This document shows positions 8,162 through 15,276 of a stretch of 41,641 nt of DNA, one piece after another (position 1 is the stretch's first letter; every line of letters begins with the position of its first letter). The notes under the pieces were generated by a model. The model ran no database searches, had not been told where the DNA came from, and was given only the letters and a program-made list of their open reading frames with translations. The position numbers and the translations under genes are program-made. The stretch is from Candidatus Poribacteria bacterium (GTDB lineage: Bacteria; Poribacteria; WGA-4E; WGA-3G): NCBI GenBank assembly GCA_022823085.1, contig JAJDXV010000071.1, forward strand, positions 1-41,641. The letters run 5' to 3'.

Positions 8162-8283
8162 TAAGACTTACGCATCCGCTCTTAAAGTCCCCCTGATAAG
8201 GGGGGTTTAGGGGGTTAAAAACGTTTGAATGTCTAATTTTTACGTGGAAAATACCCGTTTTTGCTCAATTTGCGTAAGTCCTG
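8162..8283. mobile_element. MITE-like element A (TIR TAAGACTTACGCA / TGCGTAAGTCCTG)
   Basis: A non-coding element of about 122 bp is bounded by inverted ends TAAGACTTACGCA (8162-8174) and TGCGTAAGTCCTG (8271-8283). The flanks share ATCAT (8157-8161 and 8284-8288), a possible target duplication. The interior holds a C5/G6 hairpin (CCCCCT-GATA-AGGGGGG). It contains no ORF. Its right half is similar to the end at 15207-15263, so these two form one subfamily. It would need a transposase supplied from elsewhere. Confidence 0.75.
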
Positions 8284-8321
8284 ATCATGTTATAATTGAT
8301 GACGGAAAAACTATCATTTTC

Positions 8322-8717
8322 TTATTCAGATGCGCCAGCGATGAAGTTTTCTTTTTCCAGAATCGCTTTCTCAATTAAACCCGCAACGGAACTCCCGTGA
8401 CGCACCATCTGCCACTTCCCTGTCTTTCCGACGAAGACAGTATAATTCTTGCTTGCACCGCTGTTTTTTAGCGAGTCGTCTTCGTTAACAATCTGCTGTG
8501 GTGAACCCCAGTTGGTATAAGTGACCGGTTCGCCGTTATCCCAGTATAAGTTCCCCTCTTTTGTCTCGTCAGTCAGTCCAATCCAGAAGCTCTCTTGTCC
8601 AAAGGCTTTGAGGTCCCATTGCTGTTCTGCTTCATCCTTCAACAGTCTTTCTTGTCTGAAGACTCCAAGGAGCCAATGTTGTTCTGCTGCGTTATTGATA
8701 GCGACATGGCAGAAATG
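8322..8717 (-). pseudogene. Degraded C-type lectin-like gene fragment
   Basis: The frame is open from after a stop at 8718-8720 to 8322 and encodes only the second half of a C-type lectin-like domain. Its C-terminus closely matches that of the protein at 10258-11562 (T-G-K-W near the end and A-I-L-E-K-E-N), so it is a truncated paralogue. The helix that normally precedes W-I-G-L appears twice in slightly different form (A-E-Q-H-W-L-L then A-E-Q-Q-W-D-L), an internal duplication or a fusion of two broken copies. No signal peptide or proper start is present; a TTG at 8640-8642 gives a 106-residue ORF. It lies 21 bases downstream of the intact gene. Confidence 0.7.
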
Positions 8718-8738
8718 TTAGAACCACATAAAGCAGAG

Positions 8739-10229
8739 CTACTCTTCATCAGCCCCTTCTACAGCAGGCACTTTAGAAACCAATCCGTCCTTTTCGATGA
8801 TTGCTTCTCGTGTCGCTCGCCAGAAATGGCTTTTGGGACCGACAGACTGCCATTCGCCGTCTCTAAAAGTGAACACAACGTAATCTTTTTCGGTCTCTGG
8901 CTGTCCGTCAGGGAAGACCGGTTGGGCTGCCCAGTTGGTATAGGTCACAGGTTCACCGCTATCCCACTGCCATTCTCCCTCTTTTTCTACATCGGTAAGT
9001 CCGATCCATGTAGAGTGAACCTTAAAAATGATCTGAAGCCAGTGCTGTTCGTCTTCATTGTTAATAGAAACGAGATGGGCCTTTTCCTCAATAGCCTGTC
9101 GTTGTGCGTCGTGCCAGTCTTGACACTGAATTTTTTTATAAGCGTGTCCATTTGTGGGGTTAATGACCCATACACTTTTCGGTGGCTTTGGTACTCGCGG
9201 TGGCACAACCGCGCGAGCGACAACTTCAGGTGGAATTTCAACTTCTTCAACAACAACGTTTCCAGCACCAGCAGGGATTTTACCCTTTTGAATAGGAGCA
9301 CCGGCACCAATTTTCTGATCAGCTGGTTGTTCGACATCGGGTGGATTGCCGTCAAGCGTTAAAATCAGATTCTCTGGTGCCACACCATCTTTGAGTAAAA
9401 AAGGACCCGCCCCCGCAGAGAAACCGTTATGTTCAAAAGAAAGCGTGTAATACCCCGGTTCATCTCTGTATAACATAAAATGACCATCAGCATCCGAAAA
9501 AAATTGTGCCGAGCTACTTGAACGATGGTTCGGACTCGCCTCATCCCGCCATCGCGTTCTAATCCGTCCTTCGGTGTTCGCGAGGGGCGTACCATCAGCG
9601 TAAGTAATCTGCCCACGAATCTGCATCCGAGACTTGACTGTGATTTCGACGTTTTTAAGCACGACACCAGACTTCAGCGCGAAAGTAAGTCCACCAAAAA
9701 AGGCAGGAACATGCCTCTCGGTATAATTGAAGAAGGTGATTCTTCCGACCCGAATGGAGGTAATTCTCTTATCTGGCTCAAGAGTCCCAAATCTCATCAC
9801 TTCGGGCGGAACCCGCTCGCCTTGACGTATTTTTTCTGGGTCAATTTTCTCAAACGCATCCAGCATAGCACTTGGGATCACGTTTAATTGGACGAGTCCA
9901 GGTTGGATATTGGCGGCAGTGAAAGTTCCGTCTGAGTCGGTTTCCACCCTGACAGTCCTACGAGGCATTCCTGGTCCCTCCATACCTTCAGGCACTTGTT
10001 GGAAAGGGTTTAGGAACATACCACCAGGCTGTAGATGTCCATCGCGGAACTGCATCGGTTGAATGGTGAACATGAATCCGGCAACAGCGTTTCCTTCCGA
10101 GTCAATAACTTTACCTGAGATCCCGCTCGGTGGTTCTAAAGGCACCTGCGCCGCGGCAACACCCGTTATGGAAAATAAAACTGTTAGTATTAACACTGCA
10201 AATTTTTGTGTAGTGTAGGGACGACGCAT
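8739..10229 (-). CDS. Secreted carboxypeptidase-regulatory-like and C-type lectin protein
   Basis: The product is a 496-residue exported protein. The start is ATG 10229, preceded by AAGGAGATATAGCG; a longer frame to 10298 would overlap the upstream gene and hide the signal peptide. The signal peptide has a core at residues 9-23 and an A-A-A|Q cleavage site near 27. Two carboxypeptidase regulatory-like beta sandwiches follow (about 35-110 and 195-290, the second with Y-A-D-G-T-P-L). A proline-rich linker and one C-type lectin-like domain (about 350-480) come next, the latter with N-P-T-N-G-H-A-Y, W-I-G-L-T-D and G-E-P-V-T-Y-T-N-W. It starts 28 bases after the upstream paralogue, so cotranscription is likely. 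Ligand unknown. Confidence 0.78.
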   Translation of the reverse strand: MRRPYTTQKFAVLILTVLFSITGVAAAQVPLEPPSGISGKVIDSEGNAVAGFMFTIQPMQFRDGHLQPGGMFLNPFQQVPEGMEGPGMPRRTVRVETDSDGTFTAANIQPGLVQLNVIPSAMLDAFEKIDPEKIRQGERVPPEVMRFGTLEPDKRITSIRVGRITFFNYTERHVPAFFGGLTFALKSGVVLKNVEITVKSRMQIRGQITYADGTPLANTEGRIRTRWRDEASPNHRSSSSAQFFSDADGHFMLYRDEPGYYTLSFEHNGFSAGAGPFLLKDGVAPENLILTLDGNPPDVEQPADQKIGAGAPIQKGKIPAGAGNVVVEEVEIPPEVVARAVVPPRVPKPPKSVWVINPTNGHAYKKIQCQDWHDAQRQAIEEKAHLVSINNEDEQHWLQIIFKVHSTWIGLTDVEKEGEWQWDSGEPVTYTNWAAQPVFPDGQPETEKDYVVFTFRDGEWQSVGPKSHFWRATREAIIEKDGLVSKVPAVEGADEE

Positions 10230-10257
10230 CGCTATATCTCCTTGTATGTTAATATGT

Positions 10258-11562
10258 TCAAGGCTTTTCGACATTACGCTTCGGTTCAGGGGCACCAATG
10301 ATGAGGTTCTCTTTTTCCAGAATCGCCCGCTCTGTCATGCGTGCCAGTGGAGTGCCGGAACGCACCACCCGCCATTTTCCTGTTGTTCCAACGAGGACAA
10401 CGTAATTCGAGTTTGCATCGCTGCCTTGATCGGATTTTGTGATCTCAGCAGCCTCCTGTGGCGAGGCCCAGTTTGTATAGGTCACGGATTCACCGTTGTC
10501 CCACTGTTGTTTCCCTGCTTCTGAACCGTTGACCGATCCAATCCAAAAGTGCTCCTCTTTTCCAAAAACTTCAAGGAGCCATTCTTGTTCCGCTTTGTCA
10601 TTGACGGCGACGAGGTGTGCACCTTGCGCAGCCGCTCGTTCCTGTGCCTCCTCACGCGTTTCACAGCGGATCATTTTGTAGGCGTGTCTATTGTCAGGAT
10701 TGATTGCCCACATCCCTTCGCGTTCACGCTTCCGCGCCGCTTCAAAGCGTGCTGGATCATGGACCTGAGGCGGTCGCACCACGATTCTCTCTAGTCTGGG
10801 AGCTGGTGGTTTATCCGCAAAGGTTAAAACAAGACCATCAAGCCGCTGCCCCTCCTCAAGCAAAATCTCTTCGGATTGTGCAGTCTGCCCTTGATGACTT
10901 ACAGTGACAGTGTAGTAAGCAGCTTCGTTCACATATTCCACAAAGTAGCCGTCCTCATCAAGCGTTGCTGAACCACTGCCGCCCCCTCTGCCTCTACCGT
11001 TTATATCGCGCCGTCTCACACCGATCTGAACCCCTGTATTACGAAGCGGCGTGCCGTCCGCGGAAAGAACGCGCCCGCGAATTCGCATCCGAAGTCGGAC
11101 GGTTATTTCCACGTTTTCAATATCTGCCTCCGCCGCAATAGAAAAATTAAGACCACCCAAAAAGTGCTGGCGTTGATCTAAATAGATGGGTATTCCCTCA
11201 ATTTCGACAGAAAGCATTTCATAATCTGAATTGTGTTCAGGGAACAGTGTTAATCGACTCACCGAAGGTGTCGCGATGTTCCGAATCGAAAACGCGCCTG
11301 TTGCGTCGGTCTCGCTGGGGGCTGCTGGTGGAAACACGCCTTCAAACCATTCCGGGAACTCAACTTGCACCCGTTGGTGTCGGGCTGGTGGTGTGTTGCC
11401 CGGAAATGATGGGAGGGCGACAATAAGACCTTCAACAGGTTGTCCGTCCTCGTCAACGACTCTACCTGAAAAACTTGCCGCTATGCTCGGTAAAGAAGTC
11501 GAAAACAGAAGTGCCATACTCGCGACGAAAACTATAACGGATGTCACGTAAGAACGTTTCAT
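10258..11562 (-). CDS. Secreted carboxypeptidase-regulatory-like and C-type lectin protein (first of cluster)
   Basis: The product is a 434-residue exported protein. ATG 11562 is chosen because AAAGGAG lies ten bases upstream and a standard signal peptide begins there (M-K-R, core 8-22, cleavage near S-I-A-A). Two regulatory-like beta sandwiches occupy about 30-230, including a Gly-rich stretch encoded near 10985-11010, and S-A-D-G-T-P-L is the shared motif. One C-type lectin-like domain follows (about 300-425, with H-F-W-I-G-S, W-D-N-G-E-S-V-T-Y-T-N-W). Here the usual G-E-P is G-E-S, a small departure at the position that would contact ligand. The minus-strand promoter at 11633-11661 probably drives this gene and its downstream paralogues. 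Confidence 0.78.
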   Translation of the reverse strand: MKRSYVTSVIVFVASMALLFSTSLPSIAASFSGRVVDEDGQPVEGLIVALPSFPGNTPPARHQRVQVEFPEWFEGVFPPAAPSETDATGAFSIRNIATPSVSRLTLFPEHNSDYEMLSVEIEGIPIYLDQRQHFLGGLNFSIAAEADIENVEITVRLRMRIRGRVLSADGTPLRNTGVQIGVRRRDINGRGRGGGSGSATLDEDGYFVEYVNEAAYYTVTVSHQGQTAQSEEILLEEGQRLDGLVLTFADKPPAPRLERIVVRPPQVHDPARFEAARKREREGMWAINPDNRHAYKMIRCETREEAQERAAAQGAHLVAVNDKAEQEWLLEVFGKEEHFWIGSVNGSEAGKQQWDNGESVTYTNWASPQEAAEITKSDQGSDANSNYVVLVGTTGKWRVVRSGTPLARMTERAILEKENLIIGAPEPKRNVEKP

Positions 11563-11632
11563 GGTGAACGTCTCCTTTCGTATCGTTGGCGTGAAAAGGT
11601 TAAAGGGGTTGGAGATAACTGGACTGTAACAT

Positions 11633-11661
11633 ATTGTAACATTAGTGTTCGTTATCGTCAA
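11633..11661 (-). promoter_or_regulatory. Promoter of the lectin gene cluster
   Basis: On the minus strand TTGACG (11661-11656) is separated by 17 bases from TACAAT (11638-11633), about 70 bases before the ATG at 11562. It is divergent from the promoter at 11697-11725, with only 35 bases between the two -35 boxes. Confidence 0.6.
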
Positions 11662-11696
11662 TATTAATCATTTATTGAAGCTTGCTTTTAATTGTG

Positions 11697-11725
11697 TTGA
11701 CAAAATTCGGGGTGAATGGTAACAT
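11697..11725 (+). promoter_or_regulatory. Promoter of the galactonate dehydratase-like gene
   Basis: TTGACA (11697-11702), a 17-base spacer ending in TGG, then TAACAT (11720-11725). It implies a leader of roughly 70 bases before the ATG at 11802. Confidence 0.6.
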
Positions 11726-11801
11726 AGCGTCTAAAGTCTACGAAAATCAATTTCGACCCGCAGGCTGCTGCTTACGATCCGTGTTATTTTGGAGAACCTT
11801 C

Positions 11802-12905
11802 ATGAAGATAACAAAATTAGAAACATTTCTGGTGAAACCGCGCTGGCTCTTCCTTAAAATCCATACCGATGAAGGCCTTGTAGGACTCGGTGAACCGATT
11901 TTAGAGGGACGCGCGAAAACGTGCGCGCAAGCCGTTGACGAACTCGCACCTTACCTTATCGGCGAAGATCCGAGACGTGTCGTCCACCACTGGCAGGCGA
12001 TGTATCGCCATGCATTCTATCGCGGCGGTCCGATCCTGACAAGCGCACTCAGTGGCGTAGAACAGGCACTCTGGGACCTCGCAGGGAAATCGCTCGGTGT
12101 GCCTGTCTATCAACTCTTCGGCGGACCGACGCGCGACCGCATCAGACTCTACAAAGGTGGCGGCGACCCAGACGGAATCAAAGAGTGGATCGACAAAGGG
12201 TTTACCGCTTTCAAGACAGGTGTCGCTGGAGGCAGACCCGCACGTATCATCGAGAATAAAGCCTTTATCGACAGAGCCGTGGATCACTTCGCAGCACTCC
12301 GTGAAGCCGCAGGCACAGAAGTCGATCTCGCAATTGATTTTCACGGTGCAGTCAGTCCACAGACCGCAAAGGTACTGATTAAAGCGTTGGAACCCTACCA
12401 ACCGATGTTCGTTGAGGAACCGATCCAGTGCCAAAACGTTGATACGCTCGCCGAAATCGCACGAAGTACGCATCTCCCGATTGCGACAGGTGAACGGATT
12501 TTCACGAAATGGGGATTCCGCGAAATTTTGGAGAAACAGGCAGCGTCTGTCCTCCAACCCGATCTCTGCCACGCTGGAGGTATTAATGAAGTCCGAATTA
12601 TCGCAGGTATGGCAGAAGCCTATTACGGCGGTATTGCACCACACAATCCGCTCGGTCCTATCTCTTTAGCAGCGTGTATCCAATTAGATGCCTCTATCCC
12701 GAACTTCGTGATGCAAGAACATACGACACTCGGCGAAGGCTATCTCAAGAACCCCTTCGTCTTCAAAGACGGTTTCGTTGAATTACCGACCGGTCCCGGA
12801 CTCGGTATCGAACTCGATGAGGATGCACTCGAAGACAAAATCGACCACGATTGGCTAAACCCAATGTCGTACCACCCGGACGACGGTTCCGTTGTTGATT
12901 GGTAA
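11802..12905 (+). CDS. dgoD: D-galactonate dehydratase-like enolase-superfamily enzyme
   Basis: This is a 367-residue member of the mandelate racemase/muconate lactonizing group, close in sequence to E. coli DgoD, which dehydrates D-galactonate to 2-keto-3-deoxygalactonate. The start is ATG 11802 behind GGAG; an upstream TTG at 11682 would add 40 residues that do not look conserved. The N-terminal capping domain begins M-K-I-T-K-L and contains the R-W-x-F-L-K-I stretch. The barrel carries metal ligands Asp179, Glu205 and Glu231 and the general acid/base His281, a constant four residues before the E. coli positions. F-Y-R-G-G-P-I-L near 72-79 is also conserved. The downstream isomerases suggest an acid-sugar catabolic unit. 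Substrate specificity within this superfamily is hard to call, so the exact sugar acid is uncertain. Confidence 0.85.
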   Translation: MKITKLETFLVKPRWLFLKIHTDEGLVGLGEPILEGRAKTCAQAVDELAPYLIGEDPRRVVHHWQAMYRHAFYRGGPILTSALSGVEQALWDLAGKSLGVPVYQLFGGPTRDRIRLYKGGGDPDGIKEWIDKGFTAFKTGVAGGRPARIIENKAFIDRAVDHFAALREAAGTEVDLAIDFHGAVSPQTAKVLIKALEPYQPMFVEEPIQCQNVDTLAEIARSTHLPIATGERIFTKWGFREILEKQAASVLQPDLCHAGGINEVRIIAGMAEAYYGGIAPHNPLGPISLAACIQLDASIPNFVMQEHTTLGEGYLKNPFVFKDGFVELPTGPGLGIELDEDALEDKIDHDWLNPMSYHPDDGSVVDW

Positions 12906-13055
12906 CGGAACAGACATGTTTCGATATACCATAATCCGATGGAAAAGAGTGGATCAAATCTTTAAGAGACTGTTCAGTTCCTTAATGCTCTCAATGTAAC
13001 CGAAAACCTGCCCGTAATGTAATGGAGGGCAGTGTAGGAGCCCATAGATTAAAAT

Positions 13056-13856
13056 ATGAAATTTATCATGTTTACAAAGCATCTGGAAGGTTTAGATATT
13101 CCAGAGATCATTACCGCGTTAAAATCGGTCGGCGTGAGTGGCGCGGATTTATGTGTCCGTCCGGGTTATCCGGTGAACCCCGAAAACGCAACAGAAGCGT
13201 TACCCGCTGCTGCGAAACAGTTCACCGATGCAGGATTGTCCATTCCGCTCGTTACAACACCCGGCGATTTTCTTGACCCGACACAAGAAGAGACGCGTCG
13301 TGTCTACGCCGCTGCAGGTGAAGCGGGTGTCGAATACATCAAATTAGGATACTGGCACTGGCACGCCGAAGATGGCGGTTACTGGGCACAGGTTGACACT
13401 ATCCGCAAGCAGTTAGAAGGTTTCGCGAAACTCTCCGAGCAACACGGCCCCCGGACATGCATTCATAACCATTCAGGCACCTCAATGGGGCTTAATTCAT
13501 GTGCCGTGATGAATCTGGTCAGAGATTTCGACCCGCAACACGTCGGTGTCTTTGCGGACACCGGGCATCTCTCGATTGTCGGAGAGCCGATCAACATGGC
13601 GCTCGACATCGTCAAATCGCACCTCGCGCTCATCGCTTTCAAAGATTTGGCACGGGCTCCCGGCGCGCGCGGCGGTCGCGTCGTCCGAATGGGGAAAGGT
13701 TTCGTTGACTGGGAAACAACAGTGGCGACATTACAGACCATCGGTTTCTCTGGTCCTATCAGTTTCCATAGCGAATACAGCGGAGAACCCGTGGAGACCG
13801 TCATCGATCTCGCCCGTGTAGATGTCCGCTTCATTACAGGTTTAATGGAAAAATAG
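13056..13856 (+). CDS. Sugar phosphate isomerase/epimerase family TIM barrel
   Basis: This 266-residue protein has the xylose isomerase-like (AP endonuclease 2) TIM-barrel fold. Likely metal ligands lie in the usual places: a His in C-I-H-N-H-S-G near residue 139, Asp in F-A-D-T-G-H-L near 172-175, and Glu in F-H-S-E-Y-S near 244. No signal peptide is seen, so it is cytoplasmic. GGAG lies 14 bases before the ATG, which is far; a second ATG at 13068 is possible. The next gene is of the same fold and starts ten bases after this stop. Family members interconvert keto sugars, inosose or hydroxypyruvate; which one applies here cannot be read from the sequence. Confidence 0.82.
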   Translation: MKFIMFTKHLEGLDIPEIITALKSVGVSGADLCVRPGYPVNPENATEALPAAAKQFTDAGLSIPLVTTPGDFLDPTQEETRRVYAAAGEAGVEYIKLGYWHWHAEDGGYWAQVDTIRKQLEGFAKLSEQHGPRTCIHNHSGTSMGLNSCAVMNLVRDFDPQHVGVFADTGHLSIVGEPINMALDIVKSHLALIAFKDLARAPGARGGRVVRMGKGFVDWETTVATLQTIGFSGPISFHSEYSGEPVETVIDLARVDVRFITGLMEK

Positions 13857-13865
13857 AGGAGATAC

Positions 13866-14672
13866 ATGTTTCAGTTAGGCTTAAATACCAGCACGATACG
13901 CCCCGCTGGGTTAATGGATAAGATTCGGATCGCTGCCGAAACGGGTTATTCAGCGATTGAGTTGTGGAACGACGATTTAACGGCTCACGAGGAACAGGGC
14001 GGTTCGCTCACCGATGTCAAAAGTGCACTTGACGACCACGGGCTTTCGGTCCCAACTGTCATCGCGCTGCACGGTTGGCTCAATACGACAGGGCCGGAAC
14101 ATCAGGAAGCGATTGAGGAAGCGAAACGACGGATGGCGCAGGCTGCTGCTGTCGGTGCAACCTATATCATCTCAAGTCCACCGCGTGAGGTGGCGGACCT
14201 TCAATTAGGGGGCAAGAACTACCGCGAACTCCTTGAACTCGGACGTGAATTCGGTGTTAAACCTGCTATGGAATTCCTCGGCTTCGTGGACGGTGTTAAC
14301 CAAGTCAAACACGCGTGGGAAGTCATAGAGGTCGCAGATCATCCCGATAGTACGATTGTGCTTGATCCGTTTCATATCTATCGCGGCGGTGGAGAGATAG
14401 AAGATATGGAAGGTATCCCCGGCGAGAAAATAGCAGTCTTCCACTTCAACGACGCACCTGCCGAACCCGCGCGTGCGGAGCAATCCGATGCAGATAGGGT
14501 GTATCCCGGGGATGGCATCCTCGACCTCGGACGGATGATCTCTATTTTGAAAGACGCAGATTATTCCGGTGTTATTTCGTTGGAGTTGTTCAATCCGAGT
14601 TATTGGGAGCAAGACCCTGCAGAAGTTGCGCGGATTGGGTTGGAGAAGATGCGAGCTCTCTTAGAGAGTTAG
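13866..14672 (+). CDS. Sugar phosphate isomerase/epimerase family TIM barrel (second)
   Basis: This 268-residue protein has the same xylose isomerase-like fold as its neighbour but a divergent sequence. The start is well placed, with AGGAG six bases before the ATG. Expected metal-site residues are Glu in A-M-E-F-L-G near residue 137, Asp in V-L-D-P-F-H near 167-170, His in F-H-F-N-D near 196, and Glu in S-L-E-L-F near 239. Translational linkage with the upstream gene suggests that the two act on successive intermediates or as alternatives in one pathway. With the dgoD-like gene this makes a three-gene carbohydrate catabolic unit. No transporter or regulator is adjacent. Confidence 0.83.
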   Translation: MFQLGLNTSTIRPAGLMDKIRIAAETGYSAIELWNDDLTAHEEQGGSLTDVKSALDDHGLSVPTVIALHGWLNTTGPEHQEAIEEAKRRMAQAAAVGATYIISSPPREVADLQLGGKNYRELLELGREFGVKPAMEFLGFVDGVNQVKHAWEVIEVADHPDSTIVLDPFHIYRGGGEIEDMEGIPGEKIAVFHFNDAPAEPARAEQSDADRVYPGDGILDLGRMISILKDADYSGVISLELFNPSYWEQDPAEVARIGLEKMRALLES

Positions 14673-14743
14673 CGGACTTTTTTGTCCTTAGCGTTGTTGT
14701 AATAGATTCTAATATTCCACAGTTGGGAGCGAGGTTTACAGTC

Positions 14744-14947
14744 ATGAAGTTAAAGATTATCATCCACACAGCTGAAGAAGGGGGTTATTGGGCAGAGGTG
14801 CCAGCAATCGAAGGCTGTGCCACACAAGGCGACACGTTTGAAGAATTGCTCGAAAACATCTATGAAGCCATCGAGGGCTGTTTATCTGTAGATGTTACGA
14901 CTATAGAACTCACTGAAACGGATAGAGTCATGGAGATAGCGGTTTGA
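14744..14947 (+). CDS. hicB: HicB-family antitoxin
   Basis: This 67-residue protein shows the partial RNase-H-like HicB fold: an opening beta strand of alternating hydrophobics, then G-G-Y-W-A-E-V-P and G-C-A-T-Q-G-D-T-F-E-E-L, which is the family signature, followed by a helix ending E-A-I-E-G. It neutralises HicA by direct binding. ATG 14744, with GAGG upstream, is chosen; the frame is open further upstream but that part belongs to the preceding gene's shadow. It lacks the C-terminal DNA-binding extension seen in longer HicB proteins, so autoregulation may be weak or need another factor. Its stop overlaps the hicA start. Confidence 0.85.
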   Translation: MKLKIIIHTAEEGGYWAEVPAIEGCATQGDTFEELLENIYEAIEGCLSVDVTTIELTETDRVMEIAV

Positions 14948-15150
14948 AGGCGTTAACCGGTAAAGCCTTTTGTCAACTATTAGAAAAGCACGGTTGGCAG
15001 TTAAAGCGAATTAAAGGCAGCCACCATATTTACGCCAAGGACGGTATTTCAGTGCGTATTTCCGTGCCTGTCCACGGAAATAAAACACTTAAACGCGGAT
15101 TGCAGAAACACCTTATGAAAATCAGTGGTATTGAGGAGATTGAACCGTAG
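14944..15150 (+). CDS. hicA: HicA-family mRNA interferase toxin
   Basis: This 68-residue protein has the double-stranded RNA-binding-like fold of HicA toxins, which cleave mRNA during translation. The family signature is clear: a helix with L-L-E-K-H-G-W, then R-I-K-G-S-H-H-I-Y with the catalytic His at 27 or 28, then a V-P-V-H-G-N-K-T-L turn and a closing helix. The start must be TTG at 14944, overlapping the hicB stop in TTGA, so the toxin depends on translational coupling and a weak start, which keeps toxin below antitoxin. The gene order is antitoxin first, opposite to the E. coli hicAB operon. The active-site His is intact, so the module may be functional. Confidence 0.87.
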   Translation: MKALTGKAFCQLLEKHGWQLKRIKGSHHIYAKDGISVRISVPVHGNKTLKRGLQKHLMKISGIEEIEP

Positions 15151-15206
15151 CAATAAGTTTATATCCCTTTCTGTGAGTTTCCAGCACAGGATGAAACTAT
15201 GGAAAG

Positions 15207-15263
15207 ATAATGTCCTCCACCTAAAAGAATACCTGCGTTTCTGCTTAATTTGCGTAAGTCCTG
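15207..15263. mobile_element. Right end of a MITE-like element (C), left end lost
   Basis: TGCGTAAGTCCTG at 15251-15263 is identical to the right terminus of elements A and B. The preceding 40-50 bases resemble the right half of element A (shared ATACC, TTTGC or TCTGC and AATT before the terminus). No matching left terminus is found upstream within 150 bases, so the element is truncated. The left boundary given is approximate. Confidence 0.6.
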
Positions 15264-15276
15264 CTATAGTAAAAAT

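Noticed and set aside
8595..9362. 255-codon plus-strand open frame
   Set aside because: It is antisense to the lectin gene and the lectin pseudogene and has no family resemblance or ribosome site.
11901..12644. 247-codon minus-strand open frame
   Set aside because: It is antisense to the dgoD-like gene, whose active-site residues and homology are unambiguous; Cys-rich random-looking composition marks it as a shadow.
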